Shown: piece by piece, positions 26,701-38,700 of the stretch
Layout of the letters: each line of letters begins with the position of its first letter
Numbering within the stretch: position 1 is the first letter of the stretch
Origin: Podocnemis expansa
Lineage: Eukaryota > Chordata > Testudines > Podocnemididae
Length of the DNA stretch: 64,000 nt
Assembly (NCBI GenBank): GCA_007922195.1
Contig: ML682220.1
Coordinates: 874,870-938,869 of the forward strand
Direction of reading: 5' to 3'
The notes under the pieces: generated by a model
What the model was told of the DNA's origin: nothing
The model's database searches: none
Seen by the model: the letters and a program-made list of their open reading frames with translations, nothing else
Position numbers and translations under genes: made by a program

Positions 26701-29700
26701 GAGGATCTGGGCATCTGGCTCCTGCCAAGTAGCTAGATTTTCTGTTTCACAGAAAACTCTGGCAATTTAAAAAGAAATTTCTATTCAGAAATTGGGGAAA
26801 AAATTCAACCCTCTCTCCTCACTCTGATCTAAACACTACTGAGCCATACCTCTCTGAGTTTCATTTGTGCTGGATCTAGTCTTTATTCTTCAGCTTCACT
26901 TCCCTCTGTGAAAAAATATCACTTAATCTACAAAACTGAAGCAGACAATCCTTTACACACAAGTGAGCTTTTCCTGAGTGATGTTTCACAGTAATGGTTC
27001 CCACCTTTTTGGCTTGGGGGCCACAGGTATAATTTTTACAAGCCTGAAGAGCCACCAGTCTCTGCCAGCAGGCCCCTGCAGCTCCCATCATAGCCAGATG
27101 GAAGGAGTTCATCAAGGAGGCTGCTTTCTTGCTGATTTCCCATCTCCTTGGTTGCTGCAAGCAAACCGCACATATCCTGTAGCCCCATGCATTCCACCTG
27201 GGTCTTTACGGAGTGGCTCCCTTCTGCAGCCAGCAGGAGGGGGATCACAGGCCATTTTGAAAGTCCTTGTGGGCCACTTTTGGTGCCTGGGCCACAGGTT
27301 GGGAACCACTGCTTTACAGTGTTACAGATATATTGTAGGTTTAAAAAGTAATTAATGAGTGAAAGAACTTGAAGAAAGAACAGAGAAGTAGAGGACATTT
27401 CAAATCTACCTGTTTAATTTTTAGAAAACCCTTTGGAGGACATGGGTTCGTCCTCATGGAGCAGAGACAACAGGTGCACTTGATCTAGGAGGAGCCTCCA
27501 CTCAAATATCATTTGTCCCAGAGGAGTATGGGCAGAACTCCAACAGCACACTACAGGTGCAACTCTATGGCTATGAGTACAGGGTGTACACTCACAGCTT
27601 CCAGTGTTATGGAAGAGATGAAGCAGAAAGAAGGCTTTTAGCTTTACTAGTGCAGGTATGTTCAGGAGCTTTGTTGTCCTGTTTGTACTTAATAACTCTC
27701 TCAATATTTTCCATCTTCTGCTGTAAGTTCTTACTGCAGTAGGGCCTAGAGGCCACAGTAAGGGCTCTATTATGTTAATTGCTGTGCAAAACATATAGGT
27801 TAAGTTTATACATTTAGCCAAACTGAGTATCTTTCCCCCCTTTGTTTTCTTTCAGTAATGCTTTGATGATGGTTTTGTTAACTGTCGTTAGTTAATTTTA
27901 AGTCAGTGCCTTGATCTCCTAGGAGTCAGGCTGTCCAGCTGTGTTGTATAACGAGAGTGTATGCACTATTAAACTTACACTGCAAGCCTGCTTCATTCCC
28001 TCTGCTGTGAGCAGCACTCCATGTTTTCCTTCTCCCTGAAGATCTCTGCCTTGGGCTGGGGAAAATGGAGTCCTGCCCCACAGGCTTAACTGCTTTCCCA
28101 TGGAGCAAGCAGAAATTCCTCTCTGTGTGGCTGGAAATACATAGGTAGTAATGCACAACTCAAAGGGGGACATACCATGTTGCGCTCCCCCCCGTCCTTC
28201 CAGCACAGGCCTCTTCAGGTGGAATCACAGGAGTTGTATTATCAGGGAAGAGGGGATCCTGGAGCTAGTTCCTCTGCAGAGATGGCTTTGATCCCTGGGA
28301 CAGGTACCCAGGATCCTTGCAGATCTTGGAGCTTCTGCTAATTTAGGGAACAAACCTTTTGCTGGCAAACATCACCTAACAGAAGAGGATGTCAGAAACC
28401 CAGTGAAAGCCCCCTGGTTTACAGACGTACATGATTAAAATACTAGCAATGTGAAATTAAAAGATTTCTTAAGAAAAAACACTTTCTGTCCTCAGAACTC
28501 AGAAGACAAATCCACAGTTTATAATCCATGCTATCCTCAGAATTATGAAACTGTTTTAACAATGAAACGCTTGTATGGAAGCCTTTGCACAGAATCTTTA
28601 AGACCAACAAATTACGACCCAGGACAACTTGTAAATTTCAGAGGAACTGGAGACCCAGCTCTGTGCCAGGAGAAGGTGTCCTTATTGTTTAACTTCACCA
28701 TTTGCAATGACAATGGAGAAAACTGTTCATTCAATGGAGTCTATCAGCCAAAGCTTAAAGGGAAATTTGCGGTAAGTCAGCAAGCAGTGAGTTTCTGTTT
28801 GTTTTCAACATTTTTTCCCTACCTCTGATTTCTATAGGCTCTTGAGAGTAAAGACCTTTCATCTGGTTTTATTTATAGGCCTTTTCAGGCTTCTACTACA
28901 CAGCCAATGCTTTGAATTTAACTGGACATTTCCCACTAGCTGACTTTAATTCAAGTATGTGGTTCCTCTGCTCACAGAACTGGAATCAGGTCAGTATGAA
29001 CTTTCTGTATTTGAAAAAGGAACAGAACAAGGGAACATGTCACACAGAATTATGGGCAACTGGATCACTTCAGTTCATAGGGATTCATATGAATAAACTT
29101 TTAAAAGGTTTATATGAATTCTTGCTGCCTTTCCCCACGAGTTTCAAGGTCACTGCAAGCTATAAAATAATCCTAGGTTACTTAAACCTTGGCCCAGATT
29201 CATGCAACTTTTCCATGATCTGGGTTTTTTTCATTCTTATAGTTAAATAAGAAATCAGGCAAAATGCATACATTTTCTATTTCACTCTGTGAGTTTTGTG
29301 CCACTGTCATGTTGCACCACAGCAAATGGAGCATGTTTTTCCCAGAAAGAAACAATGGGCTTAGCTCTCATCTATACTTAGGATCTTTTATCCTGTTCTG
29401 GCAACATATGGGTTCCTTAAAGTGGAAGGATGGTATAAAGGAGCCTTACTGTAAATAAAAATCAGGCCCAGTTCTCCAGGAAAAGCTCTAGTGCTGAACA
29501 ATCTACAATCCTTATAATTATTAGTCTACAAATGGAGACATTTTCTGGAAGGCCCTTATTCAATAAACAAGTTCAGCAAAATATCAGCCCAGCAGTTAGT
29601 CAAGTGATCACACATGAGTCATTTACAATTTTAAGGTTAAAGTTTCTAATGCTGTGTCCACACTTGCAGCTGGTGATGTGAGTCCCAGCACAAGGAGATG

Positions 29701-32700
29701 TGCTCGCACTAACTCTTGTTGAACCAGCAGACTAAAAGTGGTAATGTAGCCACAGTAGCATGGGCAGTGGTGAGCAACAGCGTGGGCTAGTTGCACTGTG
29801 TACAAACCCACTTGGATCCTAAGGATATGGACTCAGGGCAGCTAGTCTATGCTGACAGTTACCAGTGCCCATGGTCCACAGTGCTGCAGCAGCACTATTT
29901 TTAGTGAGTTACTGTGTTGACATGAGGTGGGAATTAAACCGCAGATCCAAGTGTAGATTTAGCCTACTTGAAGCCTCTCTGGCACTGTCTAAAATCAATA
30001 CTGTCTCTTGGCAGAGAATTACACAAATATAGTGTCAGTTATATACTAAATAGAGTTTGTTTCAGTACTTGCTTTTTTGATTTGGTTTTGACAGTCACAG
30101 TCTAGACACCCCAACAGGCCAACAGCAGGTTTAAACCACAAAAAATAAGATGTTAAATCAGCCAATTTGTTGCCAGTGTTGTTGTGCTATATAGCTATAT
30201 TGAGTCCTTTTATGAAAGCTTGTGGTGTTCTCAACTTGATTGTCAATGTGAGATGTATATACAGACTGTGATTATGAATGTATGCAAACTTATACAGATA
30301 TGTAAATAATTGTTGTAACAGTGGTGGAAATCCAGCATCCTCTCGAAGTGAAGCAATCAGGTAGGGCTACCTCCCCAGCTAGAAGATGCCATCTCTTACC
30401 CAGCCTAGAAGAAAACAATGGCAAACAATAAGAGTTAATTGGAAAGACATTTAGCCATGATCTACACTGCCAGTGCTTTTTTGTAGCAGTTGAAGGGAGA
30501 TATGCAAGTTACCTAAAATAAAATGGTCTCCTATCAACTCAGCACTATGCTACTTGAGAGGTGGTCTTCAGGGATCTATTTCCCAGTTGGGTGAGTGGGC
30601 CTTCACAGATGCTTTCAGTCAGTCAGGAAGATCAATCTGCTATGGTGAATTTGCTGCCATCAATAAAGACATCCTTAGACAACTTGGGATTTCTGCCACT
30701 TTAAATATCTATAGTGACTGGGGGGTGGGGGTGGGGGTGGGGAACAGTCACTTGGCCGGAGCACTGTCTGAAAATCCACCCTCTGATAAGAGGGCATGCT
30801 AGAGCTAGACAACTGCTCAAAGGCAAGTAATTTGTATGGGAAAAGGGATTTTATCTAATATAAAGTCTGAGATTCTGTCATTCTGTTTTTCACTGTATAA
30901 CTTGTTTTGTGTTGGCTCTCTTGTACTATTTCATCTTCTGGAATCTGTGGGTTTACTGTTTAAAAAAAAATATTCATTTATTTTTACTGCATGTGATGTT
31001 CCCCTCCCAGAATCTGGTCTGGGGTGGCACTGCATCTTCCTGCACCCTTTCCACCCCGATTGCCCACTCTTGGATCCCGACTTACCCATGTTTCTAGGTG
31101 GCCACCCACTACTGGGTCAGTCCACATCAGCCTCTTGCATGTAATCGGTCTCAGGTACTGGGTGTGTGCTCTCCAGCCTCTCAGGGGACTGTCGCCAGCA
31201 ATCACTCACAGCCCCGGTATGCCACACCGGGAACTTCCATCCTATGGGGATTAGGAGTCAGGCTCTTCCCAGATGCCTGTAGGCTTGTGGTTTGAGCCCC
31301 GTGCTGTCCCCCTGCTGTCTCTGGCAGCAAGGGGATTGTGGCCTCAGACCTCACAGAGGTGGGGTGGGCTGGCGTGTGGCTGTGGTGCTGCTCTCTGGGG
31401 TGGGGCTGGCACACGCACCCATTTAACAGTGGCACAGAGCACTCCCAACCCTGCAGCACCATGGAGGCTCCCCCTGCTGCCCACCCCCCAGTGGAGCCAG
31501 AGGCCACAAGAGCTGTGCGCATGCCTTGACTCCTATCTCCTGCTGGTGCTGCCAAGCTGGGGGAGCGGGGCCAGCAGGGAAAAGGAGCCATAGCACGTGC
31601 AGGGCCTGGCCCCACCTGAGCACCTGCAGAGATTTGGGTGTATGGAGCTGTCATGGGGGCTGGCAAAGGTTGCTGACCCCTAGTTAGAACTTGATTGAGT
31701 GTATAGAAAATCAATGCACAATAATTTGATAAAGCTGTCAGGAGTTACCACAAGCAAATAAAAATGTAAGACACATTCTAACCTAAAATTCAATGTTTGG
31801 GCTCACTCTTTAGCTTACCCATAGGAATGGCTGCTGGTCATCTTGCAGCCCGGGCCGTCCTTGGAGGAGAAGGGTGATTGCCCCCAGCCCCGCAATTTCA
31901 TGGGCCCCATGCTGCCCTGTTGAAAGCAGGGCAGCATGGGGCCAGCATCACTGCCCCTCATGGCCATGCTGTACCCTGCCACTGCCCTGCTGCCTTTGGT
32001 GTGGAGCCAAAGACAGTGGGGGGGTAGGAGCACGGACCCAGGCCTCTGCACTGGGCTGACCCTCCCTACCCCCAGGGTAGAACAGCTGGCTTAGGGGAAG
32101 GGAGGGCAAGCCCAGAGGCTGGGCTCCACTATCTTGCCCCTCCCCTGGGCTCTGTGTTCCACTCTGGGGGCAGGGAGGGCTGCCCAGGCGTGGGGTAGGA
32201 GAACAGGGCCTGGCCCTAGGCTGGCCTGCTCCCCCCCTGCCCCCAGGGGCAGAGTGGCTGGCTCAGGGAAGGGGTGGAAATGTGGGGCCAGCCTTTAGGC
32301 TGTCCCCATCCCAGCATAGGGGGGCCCACAGGCCAATTGACCCAAGAGGCTGCACCCCCCTCGGCATGGACCTGCTTGCAGTTTGCGCCCCACCCTTGAC
32401 CCTTGTGGGTAGGTTCAGACTCTTGGAGTTGTTTCAGTGTGGAGTTTTTCTGGCAAAACCCTCTAACCCAAGCATCTCAAACACGCAGCCTGCGGGCTGC
32501 ATGCAGCCCCTAAAGTTATTTCCTGCAGCCCACAACAACACGATTGTTACTGATATTTGCAACGTCATTGTATGAAAAGGTTTCAGTGGTGCGGCCCTCG
32601 GGCTAATGTACTAATCCTCATGCAGCCCTCATGGTGACTTGATTTTGAGACCCCTGCTCTAACCCTTCCAAGTTCCAAAGGGGAAGCCATGTTAGTCTAG

Positions 32701-35700
32701 TCCAGCAAAACAAACAGGGAGTCTGATGGTACTTTTAAAGACTAGCAAGTGTGTGTACTTGTTTCCAAACCCTTCTTCCCTCCTCCTTTTTTGTACAGGT
32801 GATCTTTGTTCAGAAAGGGCAGGAGATTTTCCCTTCTCCAGCCAAGGTGCTACAGACATGTAGCTAGGGGTAGGCGACCTCCGGCATGTGTGCCGACAGT
32901 GGCACCTGAGCCCATTCAGAGCAGCACATGGCACTTTATGCAGTACCACAGAAATTGCCACTCCTGCCACCAAAAGCCACTCTGGGCAGCTTCCTTCAGG
33001 TGCAGCTGGGACACAAGAGGTCCCCCTATGCCTATGCCTCCATATGACACAGAAGAAAGCTGACTAGAGTGGCTCCTCTCTCTAGGATGATGCTCCCCAA
33101 AGGAGCCAATCTGGGCAGCTTCTTTTTGCAGCATGCCTGGGAACCCCTGAAAGGAGCTGCTGCTTTTCATGGCATGCCTGGGGACTCCTGTCCCCAGGCA
33201 CAGCACCAAGATGAGCCACTCTGGGCGACTTCTTTCTGTGGCATGCCTGGGAAGCGCTTCCACTGCAGCTGTGACCGCTGGTGAATTTTCAGGCAGCCAA
33301 CACACTTTTTTTCAGCAGAGGGAGCTACCAGCACCACATAAGGGGTTGCCAACCCCTGCTTGTCATTAATATTTCCTCTGGATGTGTGCTTGCAACACGG
33401 ACTGGGAGACAGCTCTGACTGCCCATCTCCCTCCCCAAGCCATGTGAAATACATGGGAACATGTTTCACATCTGTACACATATGCTGCAGAAAACTTGGT
33501 ATCAGAGCAGTACTGCAGAGCATGTTATGCAGAGGTGGCCTTAGGCAAATGGGGTCCCTAGGCAAAGGTCCATTTAGGGACCCCTGCAACCCCCTTCTGC
33601 AGCCCCAGCTCCACACTGCCAGCCCCCCTGACAGTTCTAGCTCCCCACTCTGCACACCTCCCCCACGGCCCTGATTCCCCACCACTGGCCCCCAGCCCAC
33701 CCTCCACGTTCTCCTGCAGCCATGACACCTCGCTCCCACCCCATGGCTCTGGCTCCCCAGGGTGAGGCTTCACCACCCACCAGAGGCCCCCAAACTCCCC
33801 TGTGGCCCTGGCATCCTGGTTCCCCCTGCAGCCCCAATGCCCCATGAGGGGGTCCCCATCCCTCCCCAGGGCCAGCTCCCTCCATGGCCCCAGTGCTCTG
33901 TTGGTAGCCCTAACTCCCCCACCGCCAAAGACAAGGGGCAAGGCAGGAGCACAGACCTGGCCCTCTTGGCTGGCCCACCCTGCCCCTGGAGGCAGAGCAG
34001 CTGGTTCAGGGGCAAGGTGGGAGCCCTGCCTCTGGGACACTGCACTCTGCCCCATGCCCTCCCCACCAGCACCAGGGCTCCTGCAGCCCAATTGGCCCTG
34101 AACCTTGCCCCCCTACAGAGCCTCAGCCCCTGCCATGTGTTCTGCATGGTGGGAGGCAGACACTGCTTTTGTGGTAGGTGAAGGAGCCTTTGCTGCTTGG
34201 GAGCCCTAGGTGGGTGCCTGCTTTGCCTATGCCAAAAGCTGCCTCTGGTGTTATGTGCATTCATGAAGGAACCTCTTGCATATTTTGGCATCAAACCATA
34301 CAATTACATTGCAAAAGTGAACAGAAGAATTACACAGGTCATTCCCTGGGTGTGCATCGTGTGACACCACAAGCAGCTCTTTGGTGTACAGACTGTGTGG
34401 AGCGTGTGGGGGGGGTCGTCACACTTTTGGGGTGACGAGCCAGAAGGGAAAATTGTGAGTGTCTGGTAATTAAGAACTCAGGGTGGAGCATTTGGGATTG
34501 GTATGGCATCTTGGTGAATTCTGGGAAGGAGTAACTAGGCTGTTGAAAGCCTTGTGCTTATGGGCAGACTGCTGTGTCAGGGGTCTGAACCAAAGCTGCA
34601 CAGTATAGGGGCACTAAAAGCAGAGGCGGCTTTTGGGGTAGGTGAGGCAGGTGAACACCTAGGGCTCTGAACAGTAAGGGGCCCCATCACCTGCTTTGCC
34701 TACTGCAAAAGCTGCATTTGCCTCAGTTGGTAGCAGGAGGAGAAGCTGGGGCTGGCAGCAGAGAAAAGTTGGGGCTGGCAGTGAGGAACTAGGACTGGGG
34801 CTGGGGCTGGGGTGGTGGAGAGTCAGGGCCATGGAGGGGGCCCCCATAATGGGCCTATACAGGGCCCCATGATGTGCCGTTGCCTAGGGTATGCTGTAGC
34901 CAAAGGCTGCCTCTGACCAAAAGTTAGAGAAAATAGTAACAGAACCTTTTACTGTCTGGATGGTGCCCATGATGTCACTTAAGTGGATGCTCTTTGTTGC
35001 TGGTAGTTATAAGGAAGGAAAATTGAATTATTACTTTACCTACCTATTCCAGTGGAATCATTAGACATTGCTTGTTGTCCTTTTATCATTTGTAATATCC
35101 AGGGAGAAGCTGGAGACAGACAGAGCCTCAGTATTCCATGGTGGTTTGTTTTGAGGAGAGGAGAGAGTTTGCTTAATAAGAGCTATTATCTGGAGTTATG
35201 ATGTAGGGGGTCAGTGGATAAATCCAGAAACAACTAGTCTTTGTACTAAGTGGTGGCCACATCCTACTCAAGATGAAGTCAATGGCAACATTTTCATTAA
35301 CTTAGATGGAAGCAAGACTGGGCTTGGAAACAACTTCAGAGCAGTCACCAGGAGAATGAGCATGACTTAAGCGTTGTCATTAAATTTAAAAACTGTAGCG
35401 AAGCCATGCTGTGCTCCAGCATGACCTTTTGCCCACTGTCACATTGCTCTTGCAGACAGCAGTATTCCATGCTCTCTATTGCTTGGTGTTTTTTCTCTGA
35501 TTGTAGGATTTTTTGGGGGTTGCTGTGCTTGTATCCTTCACCTCATGTAGCAGTCCTCACAGTCCGCTGGCCCTCACAAGTACCCATTTCAGTGTTAAAT
35601 GAAGTGGGGGATCAAAACCCTGTGCATAATGTACTCAAGCTGTTACCACACTGGATACCTTGATAGATCATCCCATTCCAAAATGATGACAACAAATATC

Positions 35701-38700
35701 CCATTGCTGTGCACAGAAAGTACTGATTTACAGGACTTTTTGTGTCAAACAACCATGCTTTCTCAGAACCCCTTGTCAAATCTGTACTTCTCTGCTGCAT
35801 CAATGTATACTGTGGACCATAGCCTCATTTTTATCTACACAGGTGTAAATCCAGAGTAACCTGTGTGATCTTAGCAAAACTTTTTTAGATTTACATTGGG
35901 ATAGCTGAGTCCAGAAAATACAAGACCAGTTTGTGCTCATGTCCTAACTGTAATTTAATGTCCTTCTGATGTAATCACATTTCCCCATCTTCCTGTAAAG
36001 CCTTGCTTCTGAAATTTACTGCCAGCTTTAGATACACTAAAAGGTTCAGATAGAAAATGTAGTGACTAACAATTTCAGTCTTTCATGCAATTCTTATTTT
36101 TAATTAGAATTGTTTACAGTACAAAAGACATCAACCGCACAGTCACTTCCAATGTAAATTGCCATGTCTATTTGCCTACAATAAAATTTTTCGTAGGATG
36201 TTTCTGAAAACAGCTAAGTGCTAATTAGATTGGGAAGTGTACTTTATGTAAGTCCTTTCTTAGTTAAATGAAGTTGTTGGTATTTTAATTTTCATGCCTT
36301 GATCTTATTTATTTTTCAGCTTCCTTTTGTGCTGCCTAAGTTTGAAGAAACATATGCTAGATCCTACTGTTTTTCAGCAAACTACATCTATTATCTGCTC
36401 GTATACGGATATAAATTTAACAAAGAGACTTGGCCTCAGATACATTTCCAAAAAGAAGTGAGCATTATTTATTTTTATTATTAATGTTATAACATGAAAA
36501 AGAATTTGGAAAATGGCAATAGAAGAACATTTTATCTTGCATACACATACTGATTATGGGCAGTGTCTGCAGATTTAACTATTCAGAAGTAAGTAATGGC
36601 TCTGACTTCAGCTCCAATGCCAACTCCTAATGATTTTCGTGATGATGATGATGTTATTCAGTGATCCAAGATCCTTTATTTTTTAAAAAGTAAGATAAAT
36701 TGTGCTCTCCATTATGTGTATGCAAATTCACTCCAAGTCATTTGGGCTGCACAGGGGCATGTAATAGATGGCAATCACATTGCCGTGAATGACCAAGTCA
36801 GTTCTGTTGCTTCACTGTGTGGGAGGTAACTGGTTATCAAGATAATCTCCACCATTCCCCCTCTTGCTGTGGGGACGGGTGGCTGGGAGCAAGAATGACA
36901 GGACACTTGGATACCCCAGACCACCTGGTGGTGGGTGGGGCTGACAGGCTCTGGTGCCTGCAGCTCCCTCATTGCACCTGGGCTGGAGAGGCTGGGTGGG
37001 TGCTTGTGTCCCTCCAGGCCCAGCCTAAGCCATAGGTGAAGAAGGCAAATTGCCTAGGATAGCAAAATGTAAAGGGCTGATGCTGGGCTGCAGCCACCTG
37101 CCTCCTGCCTGGTTGCAGGATGCAGCCAGGAGCTTGGCAGCATCTGCAAATGTCTCACAAAGCAGGGAGCACCCACCCTTGTCCCTGCAGGAAATGGGCA
37201 GCAGCTACCTTGCTGCCAAGGCTCCAGCTGCCCCTAGCTTTCTTGTCAATTTTGCTGCTCCAACTGAGCAGTGAATTTGACAAGAATGATAGCCCCTGCA
37301 CTTCTGCGAACGCTCCGTTTTTTCCACTTGTGGCAGCAGATTATGTAAAGCTGGTGCTGCTCTTCCCCTCCCCACCCCCAGCAGGAGCTTCAGCTGGTGG
37401 TGTAGTACCAGTAACCAGGACCTAGCAAATTTTGGGACCTAGGGTTTGGAACAGTCTCAAATTCTAATAGATACTAGTTATCGATGCTGCAAGCCAACTG
37501 TCAGAAGATCTTGAGAAGTATTTGCAGCAGGTGAATTAACTCCTGTGCAAAAAGGCCAGCATGAGTGTTAGAACTGCTCTATACCATAACTTGTATTGGT
37601 CCTCCGCACAAGGGTGATTGTTACAGCAGCAGCACAGAATGTATTGTTGCAGGGGAACCACAAAGTACTTATTTAAATGGACATGTTTCTGAATGACAAA
37701 GAATAGCTGTTTCCAGGAGTGTCAACAGGGCTGAAAGTTGACCAGCAAAAGGGTAACTGAAACTCCACTCTTGCCATCTTGCAACAATCCACCTAATCTC
37801 AGCAGTTGTCCACAAACAACCCCTTTTCTCCTTACTTAGGCAAAAAGAGGGGGATTGATGACTTTATAAGTACAGATGAGCTACGGCAATCAACAATATT
37901 GTATCAGAACAAGAGTTAATAAGCCAAGTGCCCAATATTTTTTTTGTTTTTCCCCACTTTATCTTTTCTTCCTTTTTGTGAGTGCCATTTTATGGGAGGC
38001 TGCCTTTTGAAAATTCAGGGTTAAAATGGATAAATTATGGTTTTTAAATTAAAGTGCAAGTAGCCAAACACTAAGATGGTGAAAGCAGAGTTCAACTCTA
38101 TGGTTGTTATCTTACTGGTATCCTACATTGTTCTGAATACTAAGGCTATGTTTACACTAGCAAATTAGTCCAGATTAAGGAGGCTTAATCCGGACTAATT
38201 TGGTCTTTGTCTATACTAGGCTTCACCTAGTTTGAACTAAAAAATGATGTAGCCATGCTAATTCAAACTATGAGGTTAGTTCAAACTAGCCACGTTTTAG
38301 TTCGAACGAGCCATGCTTTTTTAGTTTGAACTAAAAAGTTAGTTCGAACTAAAAAACGCAGCTAGTTCAAACTAAAAAGCTACAGTTAGTTCGAACTAAC
38401 CCAGAACTTCTTAGTTCAGACTAAGCAAGTCTGAACTAAGCTTTCTAATGCAAACATAGTCTATGATACTTACAGTGATTGGTGATCCTGTTTTAGAAAG
38501 GCTAGATTAAGATAAAACACAAGATAGTCCAAGCTATACCCTAATCAAGGTTGGAACCAATCTGATGTCTTTATCTCAGTTCTTTTGGCCTGGTGATCTG
38601 GAAACTACTTAGCATGCTCCATGATAGCAAAAGGTCATGTGCAACTTTACAGAATTCCACTTTACTCTCTCTATGTAATACTGAAAGCTTTAAGGAAGTA

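Larger units (their letters stand above)
28990..36319 (+). other. ENTPD3 intron 9 with transposon cluster
   Basis: At 7.3 kb this is the gene's largest intron except for intron 4, depending on edges. A MITE-like repeat lies at 29645-29970 and a GC-rich block of hAT-like elements occupies about 30.99-34.92 kb. 34.95-36.3 kb shows nothing recognisable. Confidence 0.6.

Noticed and set aside
33167..34303. Several open frames of 130-190 codons on both strands
   Set aside because: They lie within GC-rich non-autonomous hAT elements with clear ends and target duplications, and show no protein family.
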